A model generated the notes under the pieces. The model did no database searches and was not told where the DNA came from. It saw only the letters and a program-made list of their open reading frames with translations. Below, in pieces: positions 1 to 9,608 of a DNA stretch of 64,000 nt (positions within the stretch are counted from its first letter, which is position 1; each line of letters starts with the position of its first letter). A program made the translations under genes and the position numbers. Source of the stretch: Diphasiastrum complanatum (Eukaryota; Streptophyta; Lycopodiopsida; Lycopodiales; Lycopodiaceae). The stretch lies in NCBI GenBank assembly GCA_029204225.1, contig CM055111.1, positions 8,972,188-9,036,187 on the forward strand, in the 5' to 3' direction.

Positions 1-59
1 ACCATGCACAACTAAAAGCATCCTTTTGTTGTATAGGGAGGCTGCAGATATTGAATGGA

Positions 60-240
60 AATTATAACATCAAATCCATCAAGGATCATGTTTTTGAAGT
101 CAAAATCGAATAGTTCTTGAATGGTGGGAGCACATTCAATCCTATATGACCAGAATAAAGGCAATAAAGAATGAATTGCATTCCATAGGCGACTCCATTA
201 GAGAAAATATGGGCCCAAAGAAGGCCCTATAAGAAATGCC
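60..240 (+). pseudogene. Ty1/copia gag fragment
   Basis: A short stretch reads in one frame as EHIQSYMTRIK...NELHSIG, nearly the same as part of the gag of the complete copia element at 10,706 (EHIQTYMTRIK...DELHSIG). Sequence on either side is out of frame or stopped, so this is a relic of a related copia element. It carries no complete domain. Confidence 0.7.
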
Positions 241-700
241 ATGTAGGAGAAAGAAAAATAACTATAAAGTAATTATAACATCATTTTCTAACTTCTTTAC
301 GCATCTGCCTGCACTACTTTCCATGTAAATGAATGCACCTTAGTTTAGTCACATCAAACTTCACTGGTGTTTAACCACAGTTAAAATAGAATTTTTCAAA
401 ATGCTGAAATATTCCCTCCCAATAGTTGGAAACACTCAAAAATTTGAATTAGGAGTGACATTTCTGAAAAAAGCCTACGCCATCTCTATCTCCAGTAGAG
501 TCGTTAGCGCCATCTCCAGCTTTGTTATTGTCATTGTGTTGTTTATTACTATACTACTGTACTAATGACAAAGCTTTATCATCTTCATGTGGATCTATCA
601 CCAGAATATGCTTCGCTCAGGACGAGAAATTCAAAGCAACTCAAATTGTCAACTTCTGATATGGTCCGATACAGGGAAGTCAGCTAATAATCTATATGTG
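241..700. other. No gene seen
   Basis: AT-rich sequence with stops in all frames and no recognisable repeat or promoter. It separates the copia gag relic from the first exon of gene A and may hold gene A's promoter, but I see no convincing TATA box. Confidence 0.4.
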
Positions 701-3130
701 TCATGGTGAAAATGGTCTTTTGGGTTACTGTGAGAATTTGATGCTCTATGGGAATGCACATTCAATGCAAAGAATACATTGTTTGGAGGAGGAATAAGGA
801 AAATATCAAAGGAGTGCAAAGAAAAATCTACAAAGATGAAAACTTGTTTGGATGAAAATGAGATGCTCAAGGAGGAGATCCAAAGGTTGAAATCTTCTTT
901 GCATCATTATACAATTAGTAATGATGAGATAAAAATTGCATTTCAATCCATGCGTATCTCATATTTGTCTCTTGTTGAAGATATGGATGTGCTCAACAAA
1001 AAGGTCCGAAGCAACAAGAGGAAAAGACTGGTAAACAAGGATATATGTGATCTATCATCCATAGGAGGTCATAGAAAAAGACGAATCCGTGCATTCAAGT
1101 AAGTTATAGCTTATTTGGTACTGACAATTGCTTGAGCTTTTTGATTTATTCATAATCACTGATTTTGTTATTTATTCATTTAAGCTTTCTGTTGATTTGC
1201 TTATTACATATTGTTGTGAATACTATGAGTGTCCTAATTTCTACTGACATTTTCATGAACATTATATTTGCAATGCAGATCACCGATAAGATTTCAATTG
1301 GAAATTCACTAGGCTCTATCTTGACTTCTAAATCTATGAAATCAATGTTAAATAATAACAAAATGAAAAAGATTAAGGTTTCAGTTACTGATAGCATTAT
1401 GGATTAAGTTGGAAAAATATTAGACACTACATTGCTTCAGGGGGCATGTGACTTTTCTAGCATCAGTAGAGAAGCATATGCAACAATGTTTAAGATGATA
1501 AATGAGGCATTTGCACAGGTAAATATTAAAAAGTTTCCAATCCCACGACCATTTCATCTTTAAAAAAAAAAGACATGTTAAACCATGGTATGCAAACAAT
1601 AGTTGGTAATCCATCTCATATCAATGAAGTATATTGCTCGAAAGGAGAAAGTCTAGCATATAACAATTCCAACAATTTATTTATTGACATTAATCAGTTA
1701 TTAACATTCATCATAATTTTTTACAGTATTACAAATGAGAATGTCAATAACAAGTTGATAGTTGTTCTCAAGTTACATGAGTCTGAAATTATAAAAGGAC
1801 AAAAAATGGAAAGAGTCAATCTCACGATCATGAATGGAGCACTTTCAAATTCAAAAGACTCAAAAGGCCTCAATTTCAGTATTAATCAGAAAATGATATT
1901 TGGTGGTTGGCAGCATTTCAGGTATAGCAGTTCCTTTGCATAATAAATAAGGATAATCATTTGAATATAGATTTCATATCTAAAATCTTCTCTGTGTTAA
2001 TATTATGAGGCTAATCACATTTTTGTATTCTCTTATAGGTGCTGAAAGAGAACCATAACATTTTCTCATGGATATATAATAGAACATCATATCCGACCAC
2101 CATAAAAAATCACATGGAGGGAGTTCCACTCAATATTCTTGGAATTGGCACTTTCAACATTGAATGGCATTTAGCGGGAGATCTGAGGACATTAAAATGT
2201 ATGTTCAATGTATCTCATGGCGCTAACTCTAGACACCCCTGTTTGTACTGCACCTGTACTATCGATTCCTCTACGAAATGTTCATATCTGTACATTGCAT
2301 GCGAAGGTGCATATTATAGAAAAAATAATATATCTTCACATCTTGTTTGCATGGGATTCCGAGCCAGAGGCCTCTGCGAAAGAAGCTATTTCCAGATTAG
2401 AGGATGTGTTGTCCAAAGCAGGCTTACATAACGGCCACATTAAAATAAAAAGAGATGACAAGTTATCAGGTAAAACAGGAAATATTCCATGCAAGCTGAG
2501 CATTAGAGGATCTAAAGCTCGAAGATTTTTATCAAATTATTCTGGAAAACAACCTAAGGTTCAATACACGGTTTGGAAAGAAATTATTGCAGCAACTCAA
2601 GATTTCAAAGAAAAAGATTCTACTCGTTTACACAAAGTAGAAGTTTGGAAAAAGTTAGACAACATGGTGAAATTCTTGAGAAAAGATAAATTTTCAAATA
2701 CTGATGTTCAAATGATACAGAAAACAACCAATGAATTTGTGGATGCAGTTCAGAGTGCATGGGGTGTTGATCTTATAACACATTATATAGTAAGATTTCA
2801 GTGTAACACTATTATCGACAAATATGTGCAATTAATTTAGATACTTTTGGTACTGATTTATATTTTGTTTCTATGACATGCAACACATATTATGGCATCA
2901 TGCGACATTCTTTGCAAGAAATAGTGGAAGTCTTAGCATATGGTCATCGCAAGGAATGGAAAAATCTCATTCGCAAGAGCGGCATTTCATAAAAGTACAC
3001 AACATGGCGGGACTAGCACAAAAAACAACTATATACTGCAATTTTTTCAATGGTTTTACAGAAGAATCCAAATTCGTTATAATACAAAATTGACGAAAAA
3101 TTTCAAAAAACATGCAAATTTATACAAGCC
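700..3130 (+). pseudogene. Gene A: transposase-like protein, 5 decayed exons
   Basis: Exons I can place are about 700-1098 (acidic/basic coiled coil, then K/R-rich), 1279-1518, 1727-1921, 2039-2840 and 2870-3120, with good GTAAGT-type donors and TTxCAG-type acceptors between the first four. Exon 4 contains LAGDLRTLKCMF then HPCLYC, a CxxC module set after a G-D motif. Exon 5 contains GSLSIWSSQGMEKSH and, one frame over, QFFQWFYRRI. This set (GD...C-x-x-C, then GSL..WSxQGxExSH, then W-F-x-R-R) reminds me of uncharacterised transposase-like proteins of eukaryotic DNA transposons, but I cannot name the family. Damage: a TAA inside exon 2, frame changes in exon 4 and one in exon 5. It is convergent with gene B. 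Transposase function is inference; the coding nature and exon structure are well supported. Confidence 0.5.
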
Positions 3131-3189
3131 AGTAGGCTATAGACACACAATAAAATTTTGTATATTTACAAAGTACAATTCAGCAGTAT

Positions 3190-4355
3190 CTAATCTGCTT
3201 CCGATATTTTTTCCAATGAAAGTTGCAACTTAGAATCATGCAACAATTTTCTTCTTTCATATGGATCCAATAGCTCATAGTTTTCATGCTTACTCACATC
3301 AACGTAAGCAGCATACACTGCAAAATGAGATGATCTGAGCATGGAATTCACTGGTCCATATCCTAAAATTTTAACCGCAATAGTTTTCTTTACAAAAATT
3401 ATTTTATGCACCTTATTAAAATTATGTCCTCCAAAAAAATGAGACAGTGCCTTGATTGCCATAATCATAGTTTCACCATGTTGATGAAATTTTGAATGGC
3501 CAACACTTATCTCATTATTCTTGAAGGACTTTAGATAGTGCCCGAGTGCATGGTCTCTTGAAAATTCTCCCGCAGAAGAGACCCTCCTCGATGAATTGTG
3601 AAATCATCAAGGAAAATTGTTTCCTGAAATGATAAAAAACAAGGTAAACTCCAGTATATAATCTGACATAACAAATCTACTAGTACTTGATAAGAGACAA
3701 AAACTTACGCATTCGTCTTTGTCTTCTCTGATTACTGTCTCTGGAAACCAAGTTGACTTTGGATTCTAAGAAACTCCTCCTCAGAGGGTAGATCATCTTC
3801 TTTGTTGCGCATTTCCTCCACAGCCATTTTCAAGCAATCTTTCCCTGAATAAAACTTATCATTATGTACATCGTCAACACCAGGGAGAAGATCATCAGCA
3901 TCAAATTCAATTATATTTGAAAATTCATTAAGCTCTTTGCTCAAAATGCAAAGAGTCTCAGCTTCACTGAAGTCAAAAAGATCCGATATTATCAAAAAGG
4001 ACTTATTGTCTATAATATAAGTAGGCAAAGTGATCAAAGATTTATCAAAAGAAGAAAGGGTAGTGGGTGTTCTAGGGCCTATAAAAGTAGCCCTATTTCG
4101 AACAGGATCAAAATCAGAACAATCATCTAAATGGACACCCGTGTCAATAAAAAAAGTATCTATATCTACAATCTTTGACTTTTCAGACTTTGTACCACTA
4201 GAAGAAGCTGTTTCAGAAGTGGAGGGCACAGAGTCTGAATTGTCAGAAATATTTAACAAAAGAAAAAAAACAAAAACAGACTGAAAATCAACAAATCTAC
4301 ATTTTTTATTATGAATTGGGCACTCATCTACAAACTTAAAATCATTATGTAACAT
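3190..4355 (-). pseudogene. Gene B: unknown acidic protein
   Basis: I do not recognise this gene. Reading from an ATG at 4,355, the N-terminus has a cysteine cluster (CPIHNKKC), then a Ser/Thr-rich stretch (SVPSTSETASSSGTKSEKSK) and a long acidic region (for example EFDADDLLPGVDDVHND) ending near 3,760. A splice donor (GTAAGT) follows EDKDEC near 3,710. The next exon starts near 3,622, after TTTCAG, and runs with two frame changes to a stop at 3,190, including GGHNFNKVHKIIFVKKTIAV and a basic end. Its 5' end faces gene C across a shared 0.57-kb region. There are no transmembrane segments apart from a short Phe/Leu-rich stretch near 4,265 that may be intronic. Frame changes suggest decay. It could be an accessory factor of the same element; that is inference from position only. 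Confidence 0.4.
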
Positions 4356-4922
4356 TGCACGTGTGGAGGACTGGCGAAGGAACACGTGTCGACTTATGAT
4401 TAGCCAAATTAAATGTGTCGTACCTAGTATAATTGATCTGACATCTGTCACGTGCGAGAATGACATGCGTCGATTAGGGATTCGCACACGTGTCTCAGCC
4501 CACGTGGCCTCATAATTGGCTCACCATTGTCCGTACGGACATTCCACGTAATCTAATCATTTGACGATACATGTCTCGGTCATCTTTTCACACGTGCAAA
4601 AATTTCGTATATATAAGTCCTCGGAATTTTCATTTTTTCTATAAAATTTTTGTTTTTAGCTCTCGATATCGCTCTAAAGCGCGCTCTTTCATCTTTCAAG
4701 CTTTTGTCCTCTCACAGTGCGCTCGAGTCCGATACCGCCTGCTGTGCAATATCGCTTTTGAGCACGCATCTCTTTTCTACAAATAATCTCTGTAGATCTT
4801 GCGTTTGAAACCGATATTTAGTACTGGTATCGATCTCAAGCGCCCTTTCATCGCAAATTTTTTTGTTTTGATCCAGTTTTGTTTTGTTCAAACTTTTTTT
4901 TGTTAATTTTTTTCTTCCGAGA
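4356..4922. promoter_or_regulatory. Divergent promoter of B and C with six G-boxes
   Basis: Six exact CACGTG palindromes start at 4358, 4383, 4449, 4487, 4501 and 4591, all within 240 bp. A TATA box (TATATATAA) lies at 4608-4616, about 310 bp upstream of the gene C ATG. The G-boxes sit between the B start and this TATA box. CACGTG is the known target of plant bZIP and bHLH factors. That B and C share this region is inferred from the layout. Confidence 0.6.
4663..4844. repeat. Leader array of GCGC...CGATAYC motifs
   Basis: Between the TATA box and the gene C ATG there are five copies of a roughly 20-bp motif, in both orientations: 4663-4684 (-), 4717-4737 (+), 4748-4767 (-), 4801-4819 (+) and 4825-4844 (-). 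Shared parts are a GCG(C) block, a TTGA-like middle and CGATAYY. The last two face each other as an inverted pair. The same motif recurs around gene C' (57.2-57.4 and 59.0-60.0 kb). Confidence 0.6.
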
Positions 4923-6175
4923 ATGATGGCCAGGACCAAATCCACCGCCCGTGCCATCACCACTGTACAGCCATCCCATTCTCGTGGTCCCCCTGGTACT
5001 AGCCATAGGCGTGGCAAGAAGCAGGTCTGGCTGAGGGAGATCAGAAAACTCCAGAGATCAACTGAATTATTATTTTGTGCCGAGCTAAAAGATAAGACCT
5101 CAAAAATTTCAGATGCAATAGTAGAGACTGGAGTTTCTTTTTTGTTGAATAGTATTAGTTTTGATTCCCATGGTATAGTTTTTGTAGTTAGTCCATTTTT
5201 CATGGGAGCGGTAAAGACAAAAGAAGCCAATTTTGAGAAGGCTGTCTATTTTATCGAGTGCAGTCCTATGGCAAAATTTTATTTGATTCCATATGAAAAT
5301 AAGTAAGAATTGCTCTTTTGTTTTTGTTGCTTTAATCTGAACTGTTGCATGCCTCATTGCTTTAATAAGAACGGAAGTTTTTCATAAATATGAATTTAAC
5401 AATATTTGTATCTTGGTTGTTGCAGTCGGCATTGGAGCCTAAACATTCTTTTTGTAAAGATAAATAAGGAGGGAGTATCAAATTTTCTATGTGTAAAATT
5501 AAACTCAGCTGCAATACACATAGAGAATTTGATTTCTACTTCATGATGTCGTTCGAGAAATATCGACAACGGCAACTTCAATTGGAGATATAATTATTAA
5601 ATCTCTCAAGGTATATTCAATTTATCTCTGATAGGCATGTATTTCTTTTTTAATTCAAATGTATCGTCATAGCATAAATAAAATTTCTATCATAATATTA
5701 CTAATTTTCGTTCTATATATGGAGTGTGTACAACAAAATGGCGCTTTTAGTTGTGCATGGTTTGTCTTGTACAATACGAAGCTATTTTTTGAATGGTATA
5801 ATTTACAAACGGATGTAGATAATGAAAAGGTAATATTCTATTCATTTGTAGTTCGTTTCATTCTGATTCATATTTTATTACTATCATTGTTTGTACATTG
5901 CTGATTCTCGTGTTTTGTGATTACAGTTTACTCTTGAGCCGTATACTCCTGATGATGTATATAAATTTTGGCAAGAGTTGATCAGAACCTTTGTCCAATA
6001 TAGTGTAAGCATTGCACCTGCAATCGAGGGCCCTCAAAAGGAAGATACTCTTGCCTTAACAGCCTTTCAGGTTGTTCAGGATGCAGATCTTATTTTATAT
6101 GATGAAAAAGGAATAAAAGTCCTTCCTAATACAGAGGAAGGCAATTTTGTAGTAGATATTCCTCTTGCCTTATAA
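4923..6175 (+). CDS. Gene C: histone H3-like/Ulp1-like protease fusion
   Basis: Exons: 4923-5302, 5426-5610, 5725-5829, 5927-6175. The second ATG (4926) gives MARTKSTAR, matching the H3 tail except for Q5S. The H3 alpha-1 helix follows as LREIRKLQRSTELL (H3: LREIRKYQKSTELL). The rest of the H3 fold is missing. Sequence from about residue 60 on resembles a Ulp1/SENP (C48) catalytic domain: LIPYENK, then N-R-H-W-S-L across the first splice (catalytic His), KLNS where the family has LDS (Asn for Asp), and VQQNGAFSCAWFVLY in exon 3 (oxyanion Gln, nucleophile Cys). C48 enzymes cut SUMO or similar proteins from targets. Exon 2 has one extra base near 5,540 that breaks the frame, and exon 4 ends at TAA 6173-6175 although open sequence continues to 6,284. 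It is probably a recent pseudogene or a sequence with an assembly error. Fusion architecture: strong. Active protease: unproven. Confidence 0.72.
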
Positions 6176-6299
6176 GACATTGAGGCCCTTCCCGAAACAG
6201 AGGAGGCAAAGGTTATAGAAGGAGTTGTTGCTTTATCAGTTCCTAATACTGATATAGAAAATATAGAAAAATTGATTGAATAGAGATCTATTTGTAAAT

Positions 6300-8240
6300 A
6301 GTGAGACATAAAAAAAAAGATACAATCATTTTACTTGTAAACAACCCGTTTATGGGTTTTTTTTATTGATATCACAATAGATTCTTACAATCAACTTGTG
6401 TCCATAGTCTAATAATGGAATGCAATTTTTCTATAATGATAAAAAGACATTGGCATGTATTTGCTGATAGTGAATCTCAATGTTCTTTCATAAGTTGGAT
6501 TGTTTTGCCAATATCTCTACATATGATCTCGAGCTCATGTCTTTTACGTACCTGCATAAAACTAATACAAAGCTAGTTAGAATTAGTACAGAGTTTGTAT
6601 TAGAAAGTTTTGATTGAAACTATTCATAAAAGATCGAGTGTTTATAGTTACTTACGATTTACCATTGAAAATGAATCTGAAGTCTGAAAGTGCATCATTT
6701 TGTAGGAGCATTAGTTTCCACCGGATGTAGTTTAGACTTCAATCTTCTTCCACCTCAACACATGTCAAAACGACATCATTGTATATAATTTCAATATTTT
6801 ATCGTTTTGAATGTCCACTGGCTTCCAAGTCTTGATCGAGTGCACCCATTTACCTTTATTTTTTTTCCATCTTTGATAGTGGAAGCATAAGCTCAACATG
6901 TGTTTTTCAATTTAATAATGGAAGCACATGGAAGACATTTTAATTATGCATTCTATTTCTCCATATGATCTTTGGTCCCAGCCTTCATCCATAAGTTCAG
7001 ATAATAAACTATCTGATAAATTTTTGCATACAAACATCGTTGGGGTTTTGTGTATATTGGCACTTGAAAAGAAATCCACAAATATATTCAAGGAAATAAA
7101 CCAACTCAATCTGACTGTTTTTTATCCCGTGCTCATTTTTAATGAGTTTTTTATATCATTATATATCTTGCAATGAAATGATTATGAAACTGTAGCATTT
7201 GGTGCAATCCATTCATCACTTTCAAAGCTAGGTAATGGAATTGGTACTATTTGTCCAAAATTTCCTTTTGTATGGAATGTACATTGATTCATAAAAAAAA
7301 TTCCACCATCAGCTAGATCTTTTGCAGTTCTACCTCGATATTGCAGCTGTCCAATATCAGTATGAATAACATCTAACACACCTGCTAAAGATCCACTCAG
7401 CTCTCATTCATTTATGTTGGATGGATATAAATCTACAAGAGAAAAATGATCAGATTGGCAAGTTTATTATTAGACATTTATGAATGACAAAAATCAAAGT
7501 ATCAAAAATATCAATACTCACAGTTGTTCTTTTTGTGATCTTGACGATTGAATCCTTGTACATTTATCTCTGAATGCATATATACATGTTGAACTAGAAT
7601 TTCAGAAAGATTTTCCTCCTGATGGTGTTCTGAAATCCAGAATTCTGGCCTTCCAATAAGATCGAAATGATAGTTTTGGCCTTTTCCTTTTTTGAAATGC
7701 TCCTCTTGATGATGGATGCATCAAACCCAAGAGTTTTTTGAATATTTTCTTGGCACCCATAATCCATTATCATCTGTCTCGTTGAATAGAAGCACAGAGT
7801 CGATTGAGGAGCATGGCTTCTTTGATGGCGCCATTCGTAATTTGCATGCAAAAATCTGACACAATGAACTATGAATCTGAAAATTTGCGTAGACAAAAAG
7901 CCATGAATTTGAGAAAAAGTGTTGGCAAAAATTTGAAACACTGATCTATTTGACGCCACAAATTAACTCTGGTTATCCCTGTTAACCATGGTTTGACAAT
8001 GCATACACATTAATGGTACATCGATTTTCCCATCTCAACCATCTGTCATATTCATTTTCAATATTTTTGGGTGATGAGCTGGAAGGGTAGGCCTCATCAA
8101 CCAATAGCATTTCCACATGCTGCCCGATGAAACAACAATATATTTAAAAAGTTTTTATTTATTTATATTTGAAAAATTCTACATTACGTAGAACCCCGAA
8201 GCTAAGGTTTCACTTGGTCCACATGGCAATATTTATGGTA
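6300..8240 (-). repeat. D segment, copy 1 (inverted copy at 51,091-52,836)
   Basis: The whole segment recurs in reverse complement at 51,091-52,836. By eye about nine in ten bases agree, including non-coding flanks (the 8,040-8,240 part and the AT-rich 3' part at 6,300-6,450). Homology stops near 6,300 and 8,240. I found no terminal inverted repeat. The edge at 6,300 lies just beyond the last codons of gene C. Confidence 0.8.
6450..7959 (-). pseudogene. Gene D, copy 1: unknown protein
   Basis: Unrecognised. Two start frames are possible: an ATG at 7,834 giving MAPSKKPCSSIDSVLLF, or an overlapping open frame starting at 7,959 (MASNRSVFQIFANTF). The copy at 51.4 kb keeps both, so which is used is unclear. 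Exon 2 (about 7,440-6,910) encodes VLDVIHTDIGQLQYRGRTAK, then KGNFGQIVPIPLPSF and W-I-A-P-N-A. A last small exon near 6,540 reads RKRHELEI in this copy or its sister, followed by a stop. There are no clear catalytic motifs or membrane segments. The frame breaks differ between the two copies, so both are probably decaying. It is convergent with gene C at a distance of about 0.2 kb. Confidence 0.4.
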
Positions 8241-8249
8241 ACATCAATT

Positions 8250-8793
8250 ACATATGGTCTTTCATCTCGTGTTAGAATCTCCATCATCGATCCGATCATT
8301 GCTAAGACACAACTAGGTGATGAACGCTACGTTACCGCCCAACCATAGAGGTACTGCCACCTCTCCCCCGTGCACTGAAGTTATGGACCATCATCAAGCA
8401 AGCTTGGATCTTCGATAAGCCATGGTGTCACATACCACCATACCTTACCCTCGACCCTCACCTACCTACATCCTGAAGCCTAGATATTTAACCTGATCTT
8501 ACTGCTAGTGGAAGAGCTCTTCATTCTCTAGAAGAGAATGAATCACAAGCTCAAGGAGATCCACCTCTTTATTCATAGTCCAGGTGGGTCATCTTCGACA
8601 ATAGAAGTCATGCATGACCATCGATACGCGACAATTGTGCACACTAATGCGGGTCCACGACAAAGGGTTGCCTCATGCCAATAGGACATTGACACATGGC
8701 ACCCAAGGGTCCTATAACTCCATATAGCATTTTGTCGCATAAATGAGACCATCACCTCAAGTTATTTGTGGCGTGCCCTTATGGGTACGTAAC
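8250..8793 (-). repeat. Chromovirus 3' LTR (minus)
   Basis: On the minus strand a purine tract (AAAGGGGGAGGAAA) is followed by TGTTACGTACCC at 8,793, the usual layout of polypurine tract plus LTR start. A related sequence sits at 54,867 downstream of a second chromodomain fragment. The far end of the LTR, near 8,250, is not precisely set; it abuts the D segment. Confidence 0.5.
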
Positions 8794-8930
8794 ATTTCCT
8801 CCCCCTTTAAGAGTATCCTCCTAATGGGACCAAACCAAGGAAGTTTGGTCTTAAATAGTATTCTCTCTCCCAAGTGTCATCATCATCTAACTTGCCTTTC
8901 TAGCATAACCAAAACACAATAACATATCGC
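8794..8930 (-). pseudogene. Ty3/gypsy integrase chromodomain fragment
   Basis: The minus strand reads W-L-C-stop-KGKLDDDDTWEREYYLRP, the second half of a chromovirus chromodomain (family pattern LVKWKG...ATWE). It ends at a stop just before the polypurine tract. The rest of the element is cut off at about 8,930, where a different repeat begins. Confidence 0.6.
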
Positions 8931-8936
8931 ACAGAT

Positions 8937-9332
8937 TTCGACGTGGGCTTTCGACGTACGTTCAAAAATTTCATAATCCATCGCAATCTGACATGTTAAA
9001 ATACGACGTCCAGGTAAAAAATCCAAAAATCAGAGTTCGGCGATCGGGAAATATGGGCGGCAACCAATTTTTGAAAGGCACATCAGAATCCAACAACCAA
9101 AGACATCGTTGGTTATCCGACGGGACGTCTTGCGACGCCCAAAAAACCTGTCGAATTCCGACGTCTATAGATCTAGAATGATCCATAAAATTGTTCGACG
9201 ACGGATGTCCCACACCCATTCGACATCCATCCGACATCTACTTGAATGTTGGATTTTGACGTCCCAAAAACACGTCGGAATTTAACGCCTGTTAGCAGAA
9301 TGATCAAAAAAAAGGTCCGACGTGTGTCTGAC
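8937..9332. repeat. CGACGTC-rich array, likely CACTA subterminal region
   Basis: Over 400 bp there are more than a dozen short blocks built on CGACGTCCC, CCGACGTC and GTCGGAATT in both orientations. The same blocks resume at 20,075 (CCGACGTCCC) on the other side of the copia insertion. Dense short direct and inverted repeats like this are typical of subterminal regions of En/Spm (CACTA) transposons, and a plant Ptta/En/Spm-type transposase gene follows at 20.7-21.6 kb. No CACTA terminus was found, so the assignment is inferred. Confidence 0.45.
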
Positions 9333-9337
9333 GTATT

Positions 9338-9594
9338 CCAGTTAGAATAATAGTAGAATCATTGTGCTACTGTACTGTGGGTCCTATTAGTTGATAAGGA
9401 TCAGTTGGCCTCACCACGAGGCAAGTGGACGGGACACGCATCCCGCCCACGGCAACATGGGTCATGCATGGTTCGCCTGAGTGAACAACTATATGTATAG
9501 TGTAATTTCATCTATGTGAGCTTGTTGTGGAGAGTATTTTTTGTCTGTGTTACTGTGTAGCATGATCTGTGTTCCTATGCAAAACAAATTCTAA
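9338..9594 (+). repeat. Copia 1 5' LTR
   Basis: It matches the 3' LTR from GTTAGAAT through to ATTCTAA. The flanking GTATT is repeated after the 3' LTR. The original TG...CA ends appear altered. Confidence 0.88.
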
Positions 9595-9595
9595 G

Positions 9596-9608
9596 TTGGT
9601 ATCAGAGC
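9596..9608 (+). other. Copia 1 primer binding site
   Basis: TTGGTATCAGAGC, complementary to the 3' end of plant initiator tRNA-Met, lies directly after the 5' LTR. Confidence 0.88.

Larger units (their letters stand above)
640..8240. mobile_element. Candidate multi-gene element (genes A-D)
   Basis: Four intron-bearing, partly decayed genes lie in about 7.5 kb with little space between them: A (+, transposase-like), B (-), C (+, H3-like/Ulp1-like) and D (-). They form alternating convergent and divergent pairs: A/B convergent, B/C sharing a 0.57-kb divergent promoter, C/D convergent. Copies of D and C recur in the same mutual arrangement, inverted, at 51.1-58.9 kb. I did not find terminal inverted repeats or a target duplication, so the limits are only the outer edges of what I can read. 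The alternative is a small block of unrelated host pseudogenes. Calling it one element is inference. Confidence 0.35.

Noticed and set aside
4030-4284. Plus-strand frame MIKDLSKEERVVGV
   Set aside because: Mirror of the acidic minus-strand gene B. The minus frame is longer and has splice sites.
4923-5302. Ordinary histone H3 or CENH3 gene
   Set aside because: The tail and helix alpha-1 match H3, but alpha-2 and alpha-3 are missing in C and the frame runs into protease-like sequence. In C' the fold is present but much diverged and followed by long extra domains.
640-8240. Integrated giant virus or Polinton
   Set aside because: Ulp1-like proteases and histones occur in such viruses, but I see no capsid, packaging ATPase or type-B DNA polymerase, and the genes carry spliceosomal introns.
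8937-9332. CRISPR-like array
   Set aside because: Repeats are 8-10 bp, irregularly spaced and in both orientations in plant DNA. Subterminal transposon repeats explain them better.
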